Below, in pieces: positions 24,827 through 32,847 of a stretch of 32,874 bases of DNA. The translations under genes and the position numbers were made by a program. The notes beneath the pieces were generated by a model. That model saw only the letters and a list, made by a program, of their open reading frames with translations. It did no database searches and had not been told where the DNA came from. Numbering within the stretch: the first letter of the stretch is position 1; every line of letters begins with the position of its first letter. The DNA is from Candidatus Latescibacterota bacterium (GTDB lineage: Bacteria > Latescibacterota > UBA2968 > GCA-2709665), in the NCBI GenBank assembly GCA_012271065.1, contig JAAXHE010000366.1:7879-40752 (forward strand). Reading direction: 5' to 3'.

Positions 24827-25696
24827 ATGCGTCCTCTTCTCCGATCCCTCCGTCCCAACCAGTGGATAAAGAGCGTGTTCGTGCTGGCCCCGCTGGTCTT
24901 TTCGGCACACCTGCTTGAAGGGCGCTACCTGTTGCGCAGCGGCGGCGCGTTCGTCCTCTTCTGCCTCATGTCGAGCGCGGTCTACCTCCTGAACGACATT
25001 CGAGACGTCGAGTCCGATCGCCGTCACCCCGAGAAGCGCAACCGGCCGATAGCCTCCGGCCAGTTGAGCCCTGGCGCAGCGACGACCGCCTCCATCGTTA
25101 TCGCCCTCTGCGTGCTTCCGCTGGCTTTTCTGCTGAGCATCCCCTTCGGATGGGTTCTGCTGGCCTACGGGCTGATGAACGTCGCCTATTCGCTCCATTT
25201 GAAGCACGTTGTCATCCTGGACGTGATGATCATTGCCTCCGGATACCTGCTGCGAGCCATCGCGGGCGCGCTGGTCATCAACGTGGAGATTTCCTCGTGG
25301 CTCATCCTCTGCACCGTGTTGCTGGCGCTCTTCATGGGTTTCGTCAAACGCCGGCAGGAACTGATCCTCCTGGAAGCCGGCGCGGCTGAACACCGGCGCA
25401 TTCTGGATGAATACACGCCGCGGTTCCTGGACCAGATGATCGCCGTCGTCACGGCCGGCGCTCTCGTCTCGTACGCGCTCTACACCATGTCACCCGACGT
25501 CGCACAGAAACTCGGAACGCCGCATCTCAATCTCACCATTCCCTTCGTGATCTACGGGCTTCTGCGCTATCTCTATCTGGTCTATGCCAAGAACCAGGGC
25601 GGTAATCCATCCTCAACCATTCTGGGCGACCCGTCGCTGATGATCAACGGCGGCCTCTGGTTTCTTGCCGTCTTTACCCTGCTCTATTTCAAATAA
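24827..25696 (+). CDS. UbiA-family prenyl-phosphate phosphoribosyltransferase-like protein
   Basis: A 289-residue polytopic UbiA-fold enzyme most like decaprenyl-phosphate phosphoribosyltransferase (DPPR synthase). The first Asp-rich motif NDIRDVESDRRHP (Asn56, Asp57, Asp60, Asp64) followed by EKRNRPIASG is the DPPR-type form, and YSLHLKHVVILDVMIIASGYLLRAIAGA holds the second Asp region and the subgroup's LRAIAGA. About eight or nine membrane helices are present. The enzyme would transfer phosphoribose from PRPP to a polyprenyl phosphate. The usual partners for making lipid-linked arabinose (DprE1/DprE2) are not nearby. ATG 24827 is preferred; TTG 24821 is in frame two codons earlier. No strong ribosome binding site is seen. 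Confidence 0.85.
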   Translation: MRPLLRSLRPNQWIKSVFVLAPLVFSAHLLEGRYLLRSGGAFVLFCLMSSAVYLLNDIRDVESDRRHPEKRNRPIASGQLSPGAATTASIVIALCVLPLAFLLSIPFGWVLLAYGLMNVAYSLHLKHVVILDVMIIASGYLLRAIAGALVINVEISSWLILCTVLLALFMGFVKRRQELILLEAGAAEHRRILDEYTPRFLDQMIAVVTAGALVSYALYTMSPDVAQKLGTPHLNLTIPFVIYGLLRYLYLVYAKNQGGNPSSTILGDPSLMINGGLWFLAVFTLLYFK

Positions 25697-25749
25697 ACCC
25701 GACATTACTACGCCGATCCCCAGGTCGCCAACGCTCGAAAGCGCTCATT

Positions 25750-27021
25750 ATGCAGAGCCGGGTAGCTATTCTGAAAACCAGACCTGAAACGGTCTTGAGA
25801 GACTATCACAGGCTCTTGAACCTGGCGGGGTACCAGGACGTCCTGGACAGGAAGCTCGACACCGCCCTCAAGGTCAATATTTCATGGCACTTTTTCTATC
25901 CGGGCAGTTCCACGACGCCGTGGCAGCTCGAAGGCGTTATCCGCGCGATGGCAAGGGACGGCTATCGCAAAGACCTGATCCACGCCTGCCACAACCGAAC
26001 GGTCGTCATCGACGCCCGGCTGGGTGAGCGGGAGAACAAGCAGGTCCACGTTGTCAACGCCCACGGCCTGCGGAACATCCACCTCTACGAAGGCGAGGAG
26101 TGGATCCACATACGCGATGCGGTGGGCAATCTCGCGGACGGGTTCCTGTGCCTGAACCAGGTCTACCCCGACGGCTTCCATATTCCCCGCCGCCTGATCG
26201 GGGAAAACATCGTCCACCTGCCCACTGTAAAGACGCACGTCTTTACCACCACAACCGGAGCAATGAAAAATGCCTTCGGCGGCCTCCTCAACGAACGACG
26301 CCACTGGACACATCCGGTTATCCACGAGACCCTCGTGGACCTGCTGATGATTCAGAAGGAAATCCATCCCGGCGTATTCGCGGTGATGGACGGGACTTTC
26401 GCCGGAGACGGGCCCGGTCCCCGATGCATGATACCCTATACCAAAAACGTCATCCTTGCGAGCGCCGACCAGGTCGCCATCGATGCGGTTGCCGCCAGGA
26501 TGATGGGGATGGATCCGCTATCCATCAAATACATCCGGCTCGCCCACGACATGGGCCTGGGTTGCGGCGACCCGCGCGAGATTCGGATTTTGGGTGATAC
26601 CTCCGCGGCCGAAGAAAACTGGCAATTCGCGGGTCCCTTCCGCAAAATGACATTCGCATCCCGAATGCAGCACAAGATCTATTGGGGACCACTCAAGAAG
26701 CCTGTCGAGTGGTCTCTCAAGACCTTCCTTGCGCCGTGGTCCTACCTGGCCAGCGTCCTCTACCACGACACCTTCTGGTATCCGTTTCTGGCCCGAAAAC
26801 GAATGCGGGACGTTTTGGAAAGCGAGTGGGGCCGGCTCTTCAGGAACTGGGAGCGTCTCGGCTCCACGGACGACGGCTACGACACCGTTGGAGATGCCGC
26901 CGCCGAGATCCGCCGGACCGGATTCAACGCATTCAGGCGCTCCCTCGGCGTCCTGGTTTCCTGCATTAGAGAAGCCCCGGAATTCCTCACGCTGCGAAAG
27001 CGGCAGATGCATGAGAAGTAG
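25750..27021 (+). CDS. DUF362 domain protein
   Basis: A 423-residue protein of the DUF362 family, whose biochemical role is not established. The core signature is at residues 156-180: HLPTVKTHVFTTTTG, then AMKNAFGGLL, with the conserved Lys161, His163 and GxxKNxFGG pattern. VNISWHFFYPGSSTTPW and PRCMIPYTKNVILASADQVAIDAVA are also typical. No ferredoxin-type cysteine cluster is attached, unlike many members. The C-terminal 120 residues are basic and aromatic (WSLKTFLAPWSYLASVLYH) and may touch the membrane. Its TAG shares one base with the GTG of the next gene, so the two are probably co-translated. Confidence 0.82.
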   Translation: MQSRVAILKTRPETVLRDYHRLLNLAGYQDVLDRKLDTALKVNISWHFFYPGSSTTPWQLEGVIRAMARDGYRKDLIHACHNRTVVIDARLGERENKQVHVVNAHGLRNIHLYEGEEWIHIRDAVGNLADGFLCLNQVYPDGFHIPRRLIGENIVHLPTVKTHVFTTTTGAMKNAFGGLLNERRHWTHPVIHETLVDLLMIQKEIHPGVFAVMDGTFAGDGPGPRCMIPYTKNVILASADQVAIDAVAARMMGMDPLSIKYIRLAHDMGLGCGDPREIRILGDTSAAEENWQFAGPFRKMTFASRMQHKIYWGPLKKPVEWSLKTFLAPWSYLASVLYHDTFWYPFLARKRMRDVLESEWGRLFRNWERLGSTDDGYDTVGDAAAEIRRTGFNAFRRSLGVLVSCIREAPEFLTLRKRQMHEK

Positions 27022-28097
27022 TGCCACGTCCACGATCCATGCGCGCGCCTTCCTCCGAACCGACGATCGAGGCCATCAGGCGGATCGCTCCCACCACCCC
27101 GGGCGGCGGGTCCCCGGTTGAAGATGTCCGACCCATCCCCGGTCACCCTAACGTCTGGATAGTCGCCCTCGTCGACGGTTCATTCCTCGTTGCCAAACAA
27201 CACGCTTTCGCTCCCCTCGCACGCGGAGAACCTTACGACCTGCTGGCCGTTGAACAGCTCGCGCACGCACGCCTTTCCGGGGCGCCTGTGCCGAGGCTTT
27301 ACGCTGCCGATAGTGACCACGACCTGGTCTTTTTCGAGTGGTGCGGCGACCACACGCTCGACGACGCCTGCCAGGACGGGGCTGCGGGAGCCTACGGCCG
27401 TCTGGTCGTTGACGGCTTTGCCCGGATTCAATCCACGTTTCACGAACATGTCGACGATTTCGCCCCGCGTACCTTTCAGGGGTGTTACCCGCAGGACCTG
27501 CGCCGGACGTGGCGGCGAACAACCCGAAATCTCGCCGGATCCCTGACCAGCCTCGCCGAACGGCTTTCTCTATCCGTGAGTCGAAAGCGTTTGCCTGCAA
27601 TGACAGATCGGCTCACCGGGCTTCTCCGAATCCTCGAACAGGCAGTGCCGCTACCCGGTCCAACCGACTACCACGCACGCAACATCGTCATCAACCCGGC
27701 CATGCGATCGCTCCGTTTCATTGAATTCTCCAAGGTCGGCTGGGACTGGCCCGAACGCCGGCTCACACAATACACAACATCACACGGCGCCGGGCGACCC
27801 GACGGCGAGGTCGTCAGCGTGCTGACGCCTGCTCTGACCGGGCGATATGCCGCGCTTGCATCGAAATACCGCGAGGAGCCACCCGAACAGATTTCGGCCC
27901 TGCTGGATGGACACCATTTCGTCTTTCACCTCCTGGCCGCGCAATCTCTACTCGAAGCCCTGCCCGATCCCCGGCATCCGCTGCTGGACAGGTGGCGGAA
28001 CCCCGAGGCGCGCCTGGAGCAACTGCGACGAATCCTCGCGATGCCCCTCTGCGACGATCCCCGGACGTCCGAGCTTCGATCCTGCTTTGAATCCTGA
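27021..28097 (+). CDS. divergent APH/choline-kinase-like protein
   Basis: A 358-residue protein with a protein-kinase-like phosphotransferase fold. Lys59 in SFLVAKQH fits the ATP lysine. FFEWCGDHTLDDAC resembles the hinge region. PTDYHARNIVINP keeps the catalytic Asp216 and Asn221 spacing of the APH HGDxHxxN loop, but His-Gly is replaced by Pro-Thr. FIEFSKVGWDWPERRL stands where the metal-binding Asp normally is, with Glu235 instead. The substrate is unknown, and reduced or altered activity is possible. GTG 27021 overlaps the upstream stop by one base; ATG 27039 is the alternative. Resistance is unlikely given its metabolic neighbours. Confidence 0.7.
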   Translation: MPRPRSMRAPSSEPTIEAIRRIAPTTPGGGSPVEDVRPIPGHPNVWIVALVDGSFLVAKQHAFAPLARGEPYDLLAVEQLAHARLSGAPVPRLYAADSDHDLVFFEWCGDHTLDDACQDGAAGAYGRLVVDGFARIQSTFHEHVDDFAPRTFQGCYPQDLRRTWRRTTRNLAGSLTSLAERLSLSVSRKRLPAMTDRLTGLLRILEQAVPLPGPTDYHARNIVINPAMRSLRFIEFSKVGWDWPERRLTQYTTSHGAGRPDGEVVSVLTPALTGRYAALASKYREEPPEQISALLDGHHFVFHLLAAQSLLEALPDPRHPLLDRWRNPEARLEQLRRILAMPLCDDPRTSELRSCFES

Positions 28098-28484
28098 ACC
28101 CGATGCGGGTCTGGACCACGTTTACTGGACACACGGAAAAGAATTATCCGTTCCAGGCGCCTGTGATCCAACCGACTGCGGATCGCGACATGAACGCCCA
28201 AAGTGGTTGACATCCCCCCGCAATTGACCTATCGTAATTTCCGAAGGATCGAGCGCCCCTGTTTCCTGTCATCCCATTAACCCCGATTCGAAAAAACAGC
28301 AACGCGGCGACGCGACGAGAACACCTGAAACGGGGAGCAAAGGTCGTCCAGAAGGACGTTCTTTCAGTTCACGTCCGGTGACCTGGTTTATCCTGTTAAT
28401 CCGCAGTCTAATCGCCTTTATCAACCCGCACTTTTTCGAATTAACGTCCCCGAATAATTGCGAATCAAGGTTAAACTCACGGCT
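28098..28484 (+). other. non-coding gap between kinase-like and HypE-like genes
   Basis: A 387-base gap with no coding frame that I can support. It contains the sigma-70-like promoter listed separately and, further on, an AATAAT (28453-28458) 27 bases before the next ATG that could be a second -10 without a good -35. The two ends carry a loose inverted pair (TTAACCCCGATTC near 28277 and GAATCAAGGTTAA near 28461, 11 of 13 matching). The AT content is higher than in the flanking genes. Confidence 0.6.
28207..28235 (+). promoter_or_regulatory. sigma-70-type promoter candidate
   Basis: TTGACA (28207-28212) is a perfect -35 and TATCGT (28230-28235) a 4/6 -10 with an exact 17-base spacer. It is the best sigma-70 match I found in the window. 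The leader to the HypE-like gene would be about 240 bases, so it may serve an unrecognised leader or RNA. Confidence 0.5.
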
Positions 28485-29498
28485 ATGTGTGCCTTCCTGC
28501 CACCCGGCAAACTTCCGCTGGACATGCTCTCCGGCCTGCTGCGCGAATGTACCGCCGAAGACGAGCGCATCCTGGTCGGGCCGCAAGTGGGCGAGGACGC
28601 TGCCGTTATTGACTTTGGCGGCGCCTGTCTGGTGGTAAAGACCGACCCCATCACCTTTGCCACGGACGAAATCGGCCACTACGCGGTCCACGTCAACGCC
28701 AACGATATCGCGACGATGGGGGCCGTTCCCCGCTGGTTCCTGGCCACCCTGCTCCTCCCCGAAGGCCGGACGAGCGAAACGCTGGTTCGGACCATCTTCG
28801 ACTCGCTCCAACATGCCGCGGGTAAAATCGGTGTCTCTCTGTGCGGCGGCCACACTGAAATCACCGCGGGCCTGGATCGGCCGATCGTCGTCGGCCAGAT
28901 GCTCGGCGAAGTCTCCCGAGAGCGCCTCGTCCGGTCCAGCGGCCTGCAGGCGGGCGACCGTATTCTGCTGACCAGGGGGCTGGGGATCGAAGCCACGGCC
29001 ATTCTGGCGAGGGAAAAGGAAGCCGAACTCCGCGACCGGGGCTTCGATGCCGCCCTCCTGAAAACAGCACGCGAATACCTGCATACTCCGGGGATCAGTA
29101 TTCTCGAGGAGGCGCGCATCGCCTGCGAAACCGCGCCGGTGCACGCGATGCACGATCCCACGGAGGGCGGCGTTGCCACGGCGCTACGGGAACTGGCCGC
29201 TGCTTCGGACTGCGGGCTCTCCGTGGAAGCGGATGCGCTTTTCGCCTCGGAAGAAACGCGCCTCCTCTGCGATGCGTTCCAGCTCGATCCGCTGGGCGTC
29301 ATCTCATCGGGCGCGCTGTTGATCGGCGTGGCGACGGAAAACGCCGACCGGGTCCGCGACGCCATCCAAGCCGCGGGCATCCCCTGCGAGATCGTCGCCC
29401 GTGTGGAGCCACCCGAATTCGGGCTCAAGCTCCGCATTAACGATACCGACCGCGACCTTCCCGAATTCGACCGGGATGAAATCGGCAAGATCTTCTGA
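28485..29498 (+). CDS. HypE-like AIR-synthase-fold protein
   Basis: A 337-residue protein of the PurM/HypE/SelD superfamily, ATP-binding enzymes that activate amides or carboxamides. Motifs: GEDAAVI (36-42), KTDPI (52-56), HVNANDIATMGA (69-80) and GGHTEIT (121-127); MHDPTEGGVATAL near 222-235 is the second-domain signature. It is close to HypE, but the C-terminal cysteine tail (PRxC) of true hydrogenase maturation HypE is absent; the protein ends EIGKIF. No other hyp genes are nearby. ATG 28485 gives the family-like start LPPGKLPLDML; TTG 28458 is an alternative. The substrate is unknown. Confidence 0.8.
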   Translation: MCAFLPPGKLPLDMLSGLLRECTAEDERILVGPQVGEDAAVIDFGGACLVVKTDPITFATDEIGHYAVHVNANDIATMGAVPRWFLATLLLPEGRTSETLVRTIFDSLQHAAGKIGVSLCGGHTEITAGLDRPIVVGQMLGEVSRERLVRSSGLQAGDRILLTRGLGIEATAILAREKEAELRDRGFDAALLKTAREYLHTPGISILEEARIACETAPVHAMHDPTEGGVATALRELAAASDCGLSVEADALFASEETRLLCDAFQLDPLGVISSGALLIGVATENADRVRDAIQAAGIPCEIVARVEPPEFGLKLRINDTDRDLPEFDRDEIGKIF

Positions 29499-29734
29499 CT
29501 TGGATCAGTTGTCCTTTCCAGGGAACCCAACCATCCCCTGACCTCCCCTGGTTCCTTGCCGTCTTTCGTGAGTAGACGGAAGACGGGAGAGGGGAGAGAT
29601 TGCCTGCCCTGTAAAGTTTCTTCTCGTGCCGGAGGCCAGAAGCAATAACATACCGGGCAAGGATTTCTTCTACCGTCTACCTTCTTACGTCTCCCCGCCT
29701 TTATGCCTATCCTGACGCTGATTCCTGAATCTGC

Positions 29735-29763
29735 TTGTCCGCAATTGGCGTAACGCCTAAATT
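29735..29763 (+). promoter_or_regulatory. promoter candidate with internal palindrome
   Basis: TTGTCC (29735-29740) and TAAATT (29758-29763), each 4/6 matches, are separated by 17 bases and lie 46 bases before the GTG of the alcohol dehydrogenase. The spacer contains GGCG-TAA-CGCC (29747-29757), a perfect inverted repeat that could be an operator half. Confidence 0.4.
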
Positions 29764-29796
29764 AGACACGACAGTTCCGGGTTCCATCGCACTTTC

Positions 29797-29801
29797 GGGA
29801 G
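29797..29801 (+). promoter_or_regulatory. Shine-Dalgarno deciding the GTG start at 29810
   Basis: GGGAG, eight bases before GTG 29810. It favours that start over the TTG at 29735, which would add 25 residues that the enzyme family lacks and would overlap the likely promoter. Confidence 0.7.
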
Positions 29802-29809
29802 TACTTGAC

Positions 29810-30967
29810 GTGACGGACCAAAACGGCTTCACCTTCCATTCCCCCACGCGTCTTTTCGCCGGCCGCGGGAGCGTTTCGGAAATCCCTGGGATTCTCTCGG
29901 AACGAACAGAAAAAAAGGCCCTCGTCGTTACCGATAAGGGACTCGTCAAGGCCGGTGTGGCCCAGCAGGCCACGGGCGTCCTCGAGGCCGCAGGGATCCC
30001 GTTTGCGGTTTACGACGGCGTGGAAGAAAACCCTCCGGCCCACGTCGTTCAGGCCTGTTTCGATCTTTACGAATCAGCAGGTTGTGACTGGCTCCTGGCC
30101 ATCGGCGGTGGCTCTTCGATGGACACCGCCAAGTGCGCCGGGGTACTGGCCGAAAACGGGGGCCGAATCGAAGACCACTTCGGTCTCCTGCAGGACCGGA
30201 AACGGGCGCCCTTCCTGTTGTGCGTGCCCACCACCTACGGCACCGCCAGCGAAGTCACCCCTTTCGCCGTCGTCACGGACGACAACCATTTCAAGGCCGC
30301 GGTGGGCGGTCCGCACGTCATTCCCGACGTGGGCATTCTGGATGCCAATGTAGCCGTCGGCCTGCCCATGCCCATCGCCGCCGCAACCGGAATGGACGCG
30401 CTCACTCACGCTGTGGAATCCTACGTCGCACGCGCCTCCAACCCGATTGCCGACGGCCTGGCGCTGCACGCCATCCGGCTGACTGCACGGAACCTGCGGC
30501 AGGCCGCTTCAAGCAACCACAATTACGAAGCCACCGAACAGATGCTGCTCGCGAGCAATATGGCGGGCATCGCCTTCTCGCAGACGCGTCTTGGCAACGT
30601 GCACGCGATGTCACACGCCGTGGGCGGCCATTACGGTGTCCCTCACGGCGTCGCCAACGCCATCCTGCTCACACGGGTGATGGACTTCAACAAAGTCGCG
30701 TGCCCGGAGCGCTTCGCCGACATCGCCGTCGCGCTGGGTGAGAATATCGAAGGCCTGTCCCCCGTGGAAGCCGCCGACGTTGCCGTGGATACGGTGCAAT
30801 CCCTGGCTGCCGACGTGGGCATTCCCGACACGCTCACCGAAGTGGGCGTTCCGCCCGAAGGTATTTCCGTGCTGGCGGAAGACGCGATGAAGAGCGGAAA
30901 TATCCAGATCAACCCGCGCCACACCACACTTAAGGACATCATCGCGCTCTACGAAGCCGCCATGTGA
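29810..30967 (+). CDS. group III iron-containing alcohol dehydrogenase
   Basis: A 385-residue NAD(P)-dependent dehydrogenase of the FucO/DhaT type that interconverts an alcohol and an aldehyde or ketone in the cytoplasm. IGGGSSMDTAK (about 98-108) is the nucleotide-binding motif. The predicted metal ligands are Asp196, His200, His265 and His279 (GMDALTHAVESY, then VHAMSHAVGGHYGVPHGVANA), all conserved. The length is standard from the GTG at 29810. The substrate is not readable. It has its own promoter candidate and sits beside a LarA-like gene, so hydroxy-acid or diol metabolism is possible, but this is inference. Confidence 0.9.
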   Translation: MTDQNGFTFHSPTRLFAGRGSVSEIPGILSERTEKKALVVTDKGLVKAGVAQQATGVLEAAGIPFAVYDGVEENPPAHVVQACFDLYESAGCDWLLAIGGGSSMDTAKCAGVLAENGGRIEDHFGLLQDRKRAPFLLCVPTTYGTASEVTPFAVVTDDNHFKAAVGGPHVIPDVGILDANVAVGLPMPIAAATGMDALTHAVESYVARASNPIADGLALHAIRLTARNLRQAASSNHNYEATEQMLLASNMAGIAFSQTRLGNVHAMSHAVGGHYGVPHGVANAILLTRVMDFNKVACPERFADIAVALGENIEGLSPVEAADVAVDTVQSLAADVGIPDTLTEVGVPPEGISVLAEDAMKSGNIQINPRHTTLKDIIALYEAAM

Positions 30968-31054
30968 TTATCCTTCGGATCCCAACATCATTCGCACGGC
31001 TCTTGATGCAAGACCCGAATTCCGACTTTCGTTCACTACGACCGGAGGCCCCAA

Positions 31055-32353
31055 ATGCAATACCCCCACATGTTTCGGATCCGCCAGCGCTTCGACGCGC
31101 CGCGCGTCGACGATATTCCCGGCGCCACCCGGCGTGAGATCCTGAATCTCAGTCCCGGCGAAACCATCAAGCCCGGTCACACGGTTGCGATCGCCGCCGG
31201 ATCCAGAGGTATCGCCAACCTGGACACGGTCATAGCGACAATTGTCGAAGAAATGGTCGCGCTGGGCGCCAGCCCCTTTATCGTTCCAGCCATGGGCAGC
31301 CACGGCGGCGGCACTGCCGAGGGTCAGGCCGGAATTCTCGCCGAATACGGCATCACCGAAGCGGCGGTCGGCGCCCCCGTCAGATCCTCGATGAACGTGA
31401 TCGAAATCGGCGTCACCGATTTCGGCATGCCCGTCTATTTCGACAAATGCGCCTCCGAGGCCGACCACGTGGTCGTCGTCAACCGCGTCAAGCCCCACAC
31501 GGGCTTCGTGGGTGAGATCGAGAGCGGCCTGATGAAGATGATGCTCATCGGCCTGGGCAAGCACAAGGGCGCGACGATCTACCACCGCGCCATTATTCAT
31601 CACTCGTTCGACAAGATCGTGCGCGTTGTAGGTAAGACGGTGCGGGAGAAGATGCCGATTACGTTCGGCGTCGCCCTGCTTGAAAACGGCTACGACGAAA
31701 CCGCGCAGATTGCCGCGGTGCCCGCGCGGGATTTCGAAAGCGCGGAAAAGGAGCTTCTGGTCAAAGCCAAGGCCTGGTGCCCCCGGCTGCCGTTCGACGA
31801 GGTGGACCTGCTGATCATCGACGAGATGGGTAAAGACATCAGCGGCTCCGGCATCGATACCAACGTGGTGGGACGCAAGCGCAACGAACGCCGCGCGATG
31901 GACGGAGAGACGCCCAACGTGCTGCGGATCTTCGTCCGGGACCTCACGGAAAAAACCCACGGCAACGCCGTGGGCGTGGGCATGGCCGAATTCACCACGG
32001 ACCGGCTGATTGAGAAAATCGACTATCACGCAATGAACATCAACGCCATTACCGGGCAGCACCCCCCGGCCGCCTCCATCCCCATGCATTTTCCCACGGA
32101 CGAGGAGGTTCTGCAGATCGGGCTCGAGTCCATTGGACTCATCGAGCCGGAGGACGCACGGGTACTCTGGATTAAGAACACCCTGGACCTAGGCGAAGTC
32201 GAAGCCTCCACCGCCTACCTGGACATAGCCGAAATGCGAGACAACCTGGAGATCCTGGTCGGTCCCCGCCAGCTCGAACTCGGCCCGGACCGCAACCTCC
32301 CGCCCATCGACACCTTCGCGCGCAAGGCGCCCGACATGGTCCCCGCTGATTGA
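31055..32353 (+). CDS. LarA-like (DUF2088) protein
   Basis: A 432-residue protein whose N-terminal half matches the lactate racemase (LarA, DUF2088) domain: PAMGSHGGGTAEGQAGIL (about 78-95) and NRVKPHTGFVGEIESGLMKMM (143-163). LarA holds a nickel-pincer cofactor on Lys184 and His200; here Lys161 and His177 have the same 16-residue spacing, while the EPH motif reads KPH with a three-residue insertion after it. True racemase activity is therefore uncertain. No larB, larC or larE cofactor genes lie in the window. A GGAGG site six bases before the ATG fixes the start. The gene follows the dehydrogenase after 87 bases and may act in the same 2-hydroxy-acid pathway. Confidence 0.78.
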   Translation: MQYPHMFRIRQRFDAPRVDDIPGATRREILNLSPGETIKPGHTVAIAAGSRGIANLDTVIATIVEEMVALGASPFIVPAMGSHGGGTAEGQAGILAEYGITEAAVGAPVRSSMNVIEIGVTDFGMPVYFDKCASEADHVVVVNRVKPHTGFVGEIESGLMKMMLIGLGKHKGATIYHRAIIHHSFDKIVRVVGKTVREKMPITFGVALLENGYDETAQIAAVPARDFESAEKELLVKAKAWCPRLPFDEVDLLIIDEMGKDISGSGIDTNVVGRKRNERRAMDGETPNVLRIFVRDLTEKTHGNAVGVGMAEFTTDRLIEKIDYHAMNINAITGQHPPAASIPMHFPTDEEVLQIGLESIGLIEPEDARVLWIKNTLDLGEVEASTAYLDIAEMRDNLEILVGPRQLELGPDRNLPPIDTFARKAPDMVPAD

Positions 32354-32504
32354 GGGAACCGTCGGATCGTCCGATACTACAAAAGAATGCACACGCCTGC
32401 GTTTTCAGGGTATGGTGAAGCGGTTGGCAGGATATTTGTGTGGCACGACAAAGTTCGCCAAGGGCGACTCCCAGCACGCAGGAGAAACGTCAGGGAGAAA
32501 CACC

Positions 32505-32645
32505 ATGGATTGGCGCGACCACATCACCGTGGATCCCGATGAGATATCGAAGAGTTACCCTTCGGTTTCACGAGAAGCCGTCCATGCGGCGATTTCCTAT
32601 GCCGCGGCACTGGCGAACGATCGGGTGGTCTCGTCTGGAGGATAA
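32505..32645 (+). CDS. internally shortened DUF433 antitoxin-like protein
   Basis: A 46-residue protein. The start MDWRDHITVDPD and the end SYPSVSREAVHAAISYAAALAN match the two ends of DUF433 proteins (VapB-like antitoxin candidates, about 70-80 residues). The central segment of a normal member (roughly 25-30 residues with the GKPxIxGTRxxV pattern) is absent, so EIS joins the halves. The start is supported by GGGAG at 32493-32497, seven bases before the ATG. The frame is open back to 32412 but without family similarity. A partner toxin (PIN-like DUF5615) is not seen downstream. Either a degraded gene or a minimal variant. Confidence 0.6.
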   Translation: MDWRDHITVDPDEISKSYPSVSREAVHAAISYAAALANDRVVSSGG

Positions 32646-32685
32646 TTTACAAGGCGTATTATCACACTGGTCCGAACGGACGTGA

Positions 32686-32847
32686 GTGTTTGGGAGCGCC
32701 ATCTACTACACGTCTGAGGATCCCAGTCTAATTTGGCTAAAGGGTGTACTCAAAGATTCGCCCGATCTCAAGAATGTGCGGTTCTGGACCCATTCACTTG
32801 CACCAATACAATCGACCGACGAGATGGTGGGTTGGGTGGCCCCGTAG
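32686..32847 (+). CDS. 53-residue orphan ORF, uncertain
   Basis: A GTG-started frame of 53 codons directly after an in-frame TGA, reading VFGSAIYYTSEDPSLIWLKG at first and ending in MVGWVAP. The predicted protein is soluble and mixed in composition, with a protein-like spread of residues. No ribosome binding site stands out and no family is recognised. The surrounding sequence is less GC-rich than the rest of the window, which hints at recently acquired or decaying DNA. It may be a chance ORF or the remnant of a longer gene. Confidence 0.3.
   Translation: MFGSAIYYTSEDPSLIWLKGVLKDSPDLKNVRFWTHSLAPIQSTDEMVGWVAP

Larger units (their letters stand above)
29499..29809 (+). other. non-coding gap before the iron alcohol dehydrogenase
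   Basis: 311 bases with no supported gene. Near 29518-29555 there are overlapping weak hairpins (CCAGGG/CCCTGG or GGAACC/GGTTCC, loops over 20 bases) that could end transcription of the HypE-like gene, but there is no T run. At 29571-29600 a purine-rich run and at 29664-29698 a pyrimidine-rich run are low-complexity. The promoter and palindrome for the next gene lie at 29735-29763. Confidence 0.6.

Noticed and set aside
29518..29555. Possible terminator after the HypE-like gene
   Set aside because: Two competing six-base stems with loops over 20 bases and no T run; too weak to list as a terminator.
29571..29698. Apparent inverted repeat between purine-rich and pyrimidine-rich runs
   Set aside because: When aligned, the arms are not reverse complements in order; only the base composition is complementary.
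32364..32376. Small hairpin CGGATCGTCCG after the LarA-like gene
   Set aside because: The stem is only four or five pairs and no T tract follows.
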